DNA from: Acanthamoeba sp. SK_2022b
Taxonomy: Eukaryota > Discosea > Longamoebia > Acanthamoebidae
Direction of reading: 5' to 3'
Assembly: GCA_027943245.1 (NCBI GenBank)
Contig: JANDJZ010000490.1
Location: 1-10,439 of the forward strand
Length of the DNA: 10,439 nucleotides
Each line of letters opens with the position of its first letter. The first letter of the stretch is position 1. This document shows, piece by piece, positions 8,165 to 10,439 of this stretch. The notes under the pieces were generated by a model. That model ran no database searches, was not told the origin of the DNA, and saw only the letters and a program-made list of their open reading frames with translations. Position numbers and translations under genes: made by a program.

Positions 8165-8305
8165 GAGGGGACACGGACACGGCGTGACCTCCCCCCCCCC
8201 AAAAGAACCTTGCTGGTGGGGGTGGGTGGGTGGACCAATACAACAAGCACAAGTGCCAAGTATGTATAGGGGGGGAGAGGAGGGGGAGAAGAGCAGAGAA
8301 TTGTG
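8165..8305. other. Convergent spacer between SPY and PP2C genes
   Basis: These 141 bp lie between the SPY stop (8162-8164) and the PP2C stop (8308-8306). The sequence is rich in C and G homopolymer runs (C at about 8191-8200, G at 8269-8290). No AATAAA or ATTAAA is visible on either strand, so both 3' UTRs must be very short or use another signal. Confidence 0.7.
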
Positions 8306-10439
8306 CTACACAGAGGAGCAGAGGTCCATGGAGATGCGGAGGGGGATCGTGGACGGGATGGGCACCGGCGTCGAGAAGGCGGCCGGGAGGAGCACCAGCA
8401 GGCACGAGATGTTGTCCATGCTGCCCCGCCCCAACGCCTCCCCTATCAGCCGCCGCATCACCTGCTCCGCGCACGCACGCACGCCCCCCACATCAGACAC
8501 ACAGCGATTGGGAGAGAGAGAGAGACTGCAGGCCAGCACGGCGAAGGCGGAGATGGGGGCACGTGCCTCTTCGGGCCGGTACAGGGGGAGGGCGGCGCTC
8601 ACAAAGTCGACGGCCTCCTGGTTGCCGAACACGTCCCAGAGCCCGTCGCACGCGAGCAGGATGAACTGGTCGTGGGGCGACAGCAGGTCCTCGAAGATGT
8701 CCGGCTCCGCCGTCACCAGATCCTGGTGGGTGGGCGGGCGGGCGGGTTAGTCGCAGCCTCCACCGCTCCCCCCCCCTCTCTTCCAGATCGGCGCGTGCTG
8801 TGCGCGGTTGGGTGGTGGACGCACGTTGGTGAAGGAGCGGCCCCAGTACTCGTTCTTGAGGGCGCCCTTGTATTCGACGTCGCCAAAGGCGCGCGAGACC
8901 GACAGCTCGCCGCACAGCCGCGACGTCGTCACGAACCCCACCAGCTCCACCAGCCGCGACGGAATCGACTGTGCGCGCGCGCGCCCGCGGTGTCAGCCCC
9001 GCGCCCGTCGCTTTGGTGGGGGGGGGGGCATTGGGCGAGGCGGGCGCACCATTTCGTTGATGAGCTCGGGGTTGAGGCAGTAGAGGGAGGCCATGTTGAG
9101 GTCGCGCGAGTCCACCACCCACCCGCCCGCCGCCTCGATCCTCTTGCGCTCCTCCGGCCTGCGTGCCAGGTTCTCGGGTGTGAGAAACGACCGGCCCGAA
9201 TGTGTGTGTGTGTTGTGTGTGCATCGCACCGGGAGGGCTTGTGGTCGATGGAGAGGGGCCGCGCCGCTCCGCTGCTGCTGCAGAGGACCGCCCGGCAGTC
9301 GCCCAGATTGGCGGTGATGAGCCTTTGAGGGGGGGGGGGGCAACGAAGAGAGAACACCGAATGAATGAGGAAATGGCACACAAAAGAAAAAGAAAAAGAA
9401 AAAAGGAGTGGCCCACGCGCACCGGTTTCCCTGCAGGAGGACGACGAGCGCGGTGGTCCCGCAGTAGAGGTCGGTCATGAGGGCCACCTCCCCAAACTCC
9501 CTGTCCGTCTGCAGGAAGGCCTCCTGTATGGCCTGCGCGCGCCGCCCGTGTGCGCCGCCGCCGCCGCCTCGCGTGAGCACACAACGCGCGCGCGCGCGCC
9601 ACGTGGCGCGTGTTGCAGGCAAAAGGGGGGAGGGGGGAGGGGCTATCACCTTGCGCGGGTTGGTGGCGAAGGAGGGGTGGCGGATGATGTTGGGCAGCAG
9701 TCGCTCCTTCACGAACGTGGCCGCCTCGACTCCGCCGTGGCCGTCGTAGATGCCAAAGAAGGCGCGCGCCGCGGAGAGGGAGGAGGAGGAGGTGGCCGCC
9801 GCCAGTGACGGGGTCGACGTGGAGAGCGTCTTCCGATTGGTGCCGCCGCCGCCGCCATCCAGGTTGAACGCCGCGTTGACGTCCAACACCAGGCTGTGCT
9901 CGTCTTCCATGGTGGGTCGCTGCGCGCACACAGACGCCGGTCAGCCAGCAGCAGCAACAACAACAACAACCAATGGCACGCGCAAGAGTGGAGAGCCCCC
10001 GACCTGTCCCCGCGTGCTGCCGAGCACCGCTCCTATTCGGAGCCCGCCCGCGGTTTGCTGCGGACACGCACGAGACACGGGTGAGGCCGCGTGGCTTCCA
10101 ACCAATCACCAAGAGGGGGGAGGGGGAGGGGGGTTCACCTGGTGGAGGGAGGTGTGGATGGAGATGTGGGCGGGGATGGTCTCGTCGGGGAGGGCGGAGG
10201 AGTCGTCGTGGGCGGCCGAGGAGATGGCGGCGAGGTAGCGCCCGTGCCGCCACCACTTGGCCACCTTGGCCAGCCGCTGCCGGTTGAGCTTGTTCTGCGG
10301 CGACACCATGTCCCCCACGATCTGCGTGTGGTGTGCGATTGCAACGCGCGCGCGCCGGTCAGCAGGCAACACACGGTCAACCGTGCGCGCTGGGATTGGG
10401 GGGGAGAGAGAGGCGACGGTCACCTGCGCGATGGAGCAG
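8306..10439 (-). CDS. PP2C/PPM-family Ser/Thr protein phosphatase, 5'-partial
   Basis: Minus-strand exons are 10439-10424 (partial), 10321-10139, 9919-9650, 9532-9423, 9322-9230, 9158-9050, 8968-8825, 8722-8567 and 8461-8306, about 411 residues. The last donor is uncertain (8567 or 8540). The ordered PP2C motifs are RPTMEDEH (9919 on), FFGIYDGHGG (DGHGG at 9745-9731), TDLYCGTTALVV, ANLGDCRAVL, DHKPSRPEERKRIEAAGG, LSVSRAFGD (SRAFGD at 8896-8879), LLACDGLWDV (metal Asp 8647-8645) and GSMDNIS (Asp 8416-8414). The acidic residues that bind Mg/Mn are all present, so the enzyme is predicted active. By family knowledge it removes phosphate from Ser/Thr without regulatory subunits; its substrate is unknown. 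An N-terminal extension (IVGDMVSPQNKL, AKWWRHGRYLAAIS) matches nothing I recognise. An insertion of roughly 35 residues separates GGWVVDSR from LCGELSVSRAFGD. No membrane segment or signal is visible in this part. Confidence 0.93.
8462..8566 (-). other. Last PP2C intron, donor ambiguous (GC at 8566 or GT at 8539)
   Basis: The conserved C-terminal block resumes at VMRRLIGEALGRGSMDNIS after the acceptor CGGAGCAG (8462). A donor at 8566 (GAG followed by GCACGT) removes 105 nt and leaves normal PP2C spacing between the NQEAVDFV and EAL elements. A canonical donor at 8539 (GCC followed by GTGCTG) removes 78 nt and adds nine residues. The region has no stop in frame, so an unspliced form would also be readable. 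Confidence 0.5.
9920..10138 (-). other. Longest PP2C intron, with a GTT/GCT triplet run
   Basis: This 219-nt intron runs from GTGAAC to GTGCGCGCAG and joins SLHQ to RPTMED. It carries a GTT/GCT triplet run on the minus strand (CAG/CAA on plus, about 9946-9971). It is roughly twice the typical length here. PP2C proteins usually have a QGxR element just before the MED motif, and the glycine is absent at this junction, so a tiny missed exon or another acceptor is possible. Confidence 0.6.

Noticed and set aside
8269..9341. Long G runs (8269-8290, 9018-9028, 9330-9341) as G-quadruplex regulatory elements.
   Set aside because: The last two are C runs within or beside PP2C introns on the coding strand and fit polypyrimidine tracts; the first is single-run low complexity in the spacer. 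None is clearly a four-tract quadruplex.
9946..9971. CAG/CAA run as a coding polyglutamine or polyasparagine tract on +.
   Set aside because: It lies in a minus-strand PP2C intron; the plus-strand frames around it have no recognisable homology.
8493..10256. A 587-codon open frame on the minus strand, the longest in the window.
   Set aside because: It is off-frame to most PP2C exons, is rich in Arg/Pro/Ala/His as expected for a shadow frame of GC-rich DNA, and shows no conserved domain.
1..10439. Search for tRNA, rRNA, transposon ends, CRISPR arrays or viral genes.
   Set aside because: No cloverleaf with A/B boxes, no terminal inverted repeats with target duplications, no spaced direct repeats and no transposase, reverse transcriptase or capsid motifs were seen by eye.

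Overview
The window is nuclear DNA from an intron-rich, GC-rich protist. Exons are GC-rich, genes sit very close together, introns are short (about 70-220 bp) and obey GT-AG with a few exceptions, and many introns carry (GT)n, (CA)n, (CT)n or AT-rich simple repeats. Gene content, compact layout and intron style suggest an Acanthamoeba-like amoebozoan. That is an inference: no organism-specific marker is visible, and a green alga or other GC-rich protist is not strictly excluded.

Four protein genes alternate in strand. (1) At 1-1015 on + is the 3' part of a type I DnaJ/Hsp40 co-chaperone (YDJ1/DNAJA class) in four visible exons, ending in a CaaX-type farnesylation motif. (2) At 2677-1158 on - is an importin-alpha-like armadillo-repeat protein in three exons. 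It shows no importin-beta-binding domain, has substitutions in its NLS-binding pockets, and carries one extra base that breaks the reading frame inside exon 3. (3) At 3560-8164 on + is a complete SPINDLY (SPY) gene in 19 exons encoding 875 aa. It has N-terminal low-complexity sequence, about eight TPR motifs and a GT41 catalytic domain. Family knowledge makes it a nucleocytoplasmic protein O-fucosyltransferase. (4) At 10439-8306 on - is most of a PP2C/PPM-type metal-dependent Ser/Thr phosphatase, whose 5' end lies outside the window.

Genes 1/2 and 3/4 converge with only about 140 bp between stop codons. In the first pair, candidate poly(A) signals for both strands lie within 14 bp of each other. 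Genes 2/3 diverge from an 882 bp spacer that must hold both promoters. The four products (chaperone, nuclear import adaptor, glycosyltransferase, phosphatase) are general eukaryotic cell machinery with no obvious shared pathway; nothing suggests a cluster.

No mobile element, RNA gene, CRISPR array or viral gene was seen. The points most worth a second look are a well-supported GC-AG intron in SPY, a possible second one with the same donor octamer in the PP2C gene, the degenerate importin-alpha, and UG-repeat tracts placed directly against 3' splice sites.
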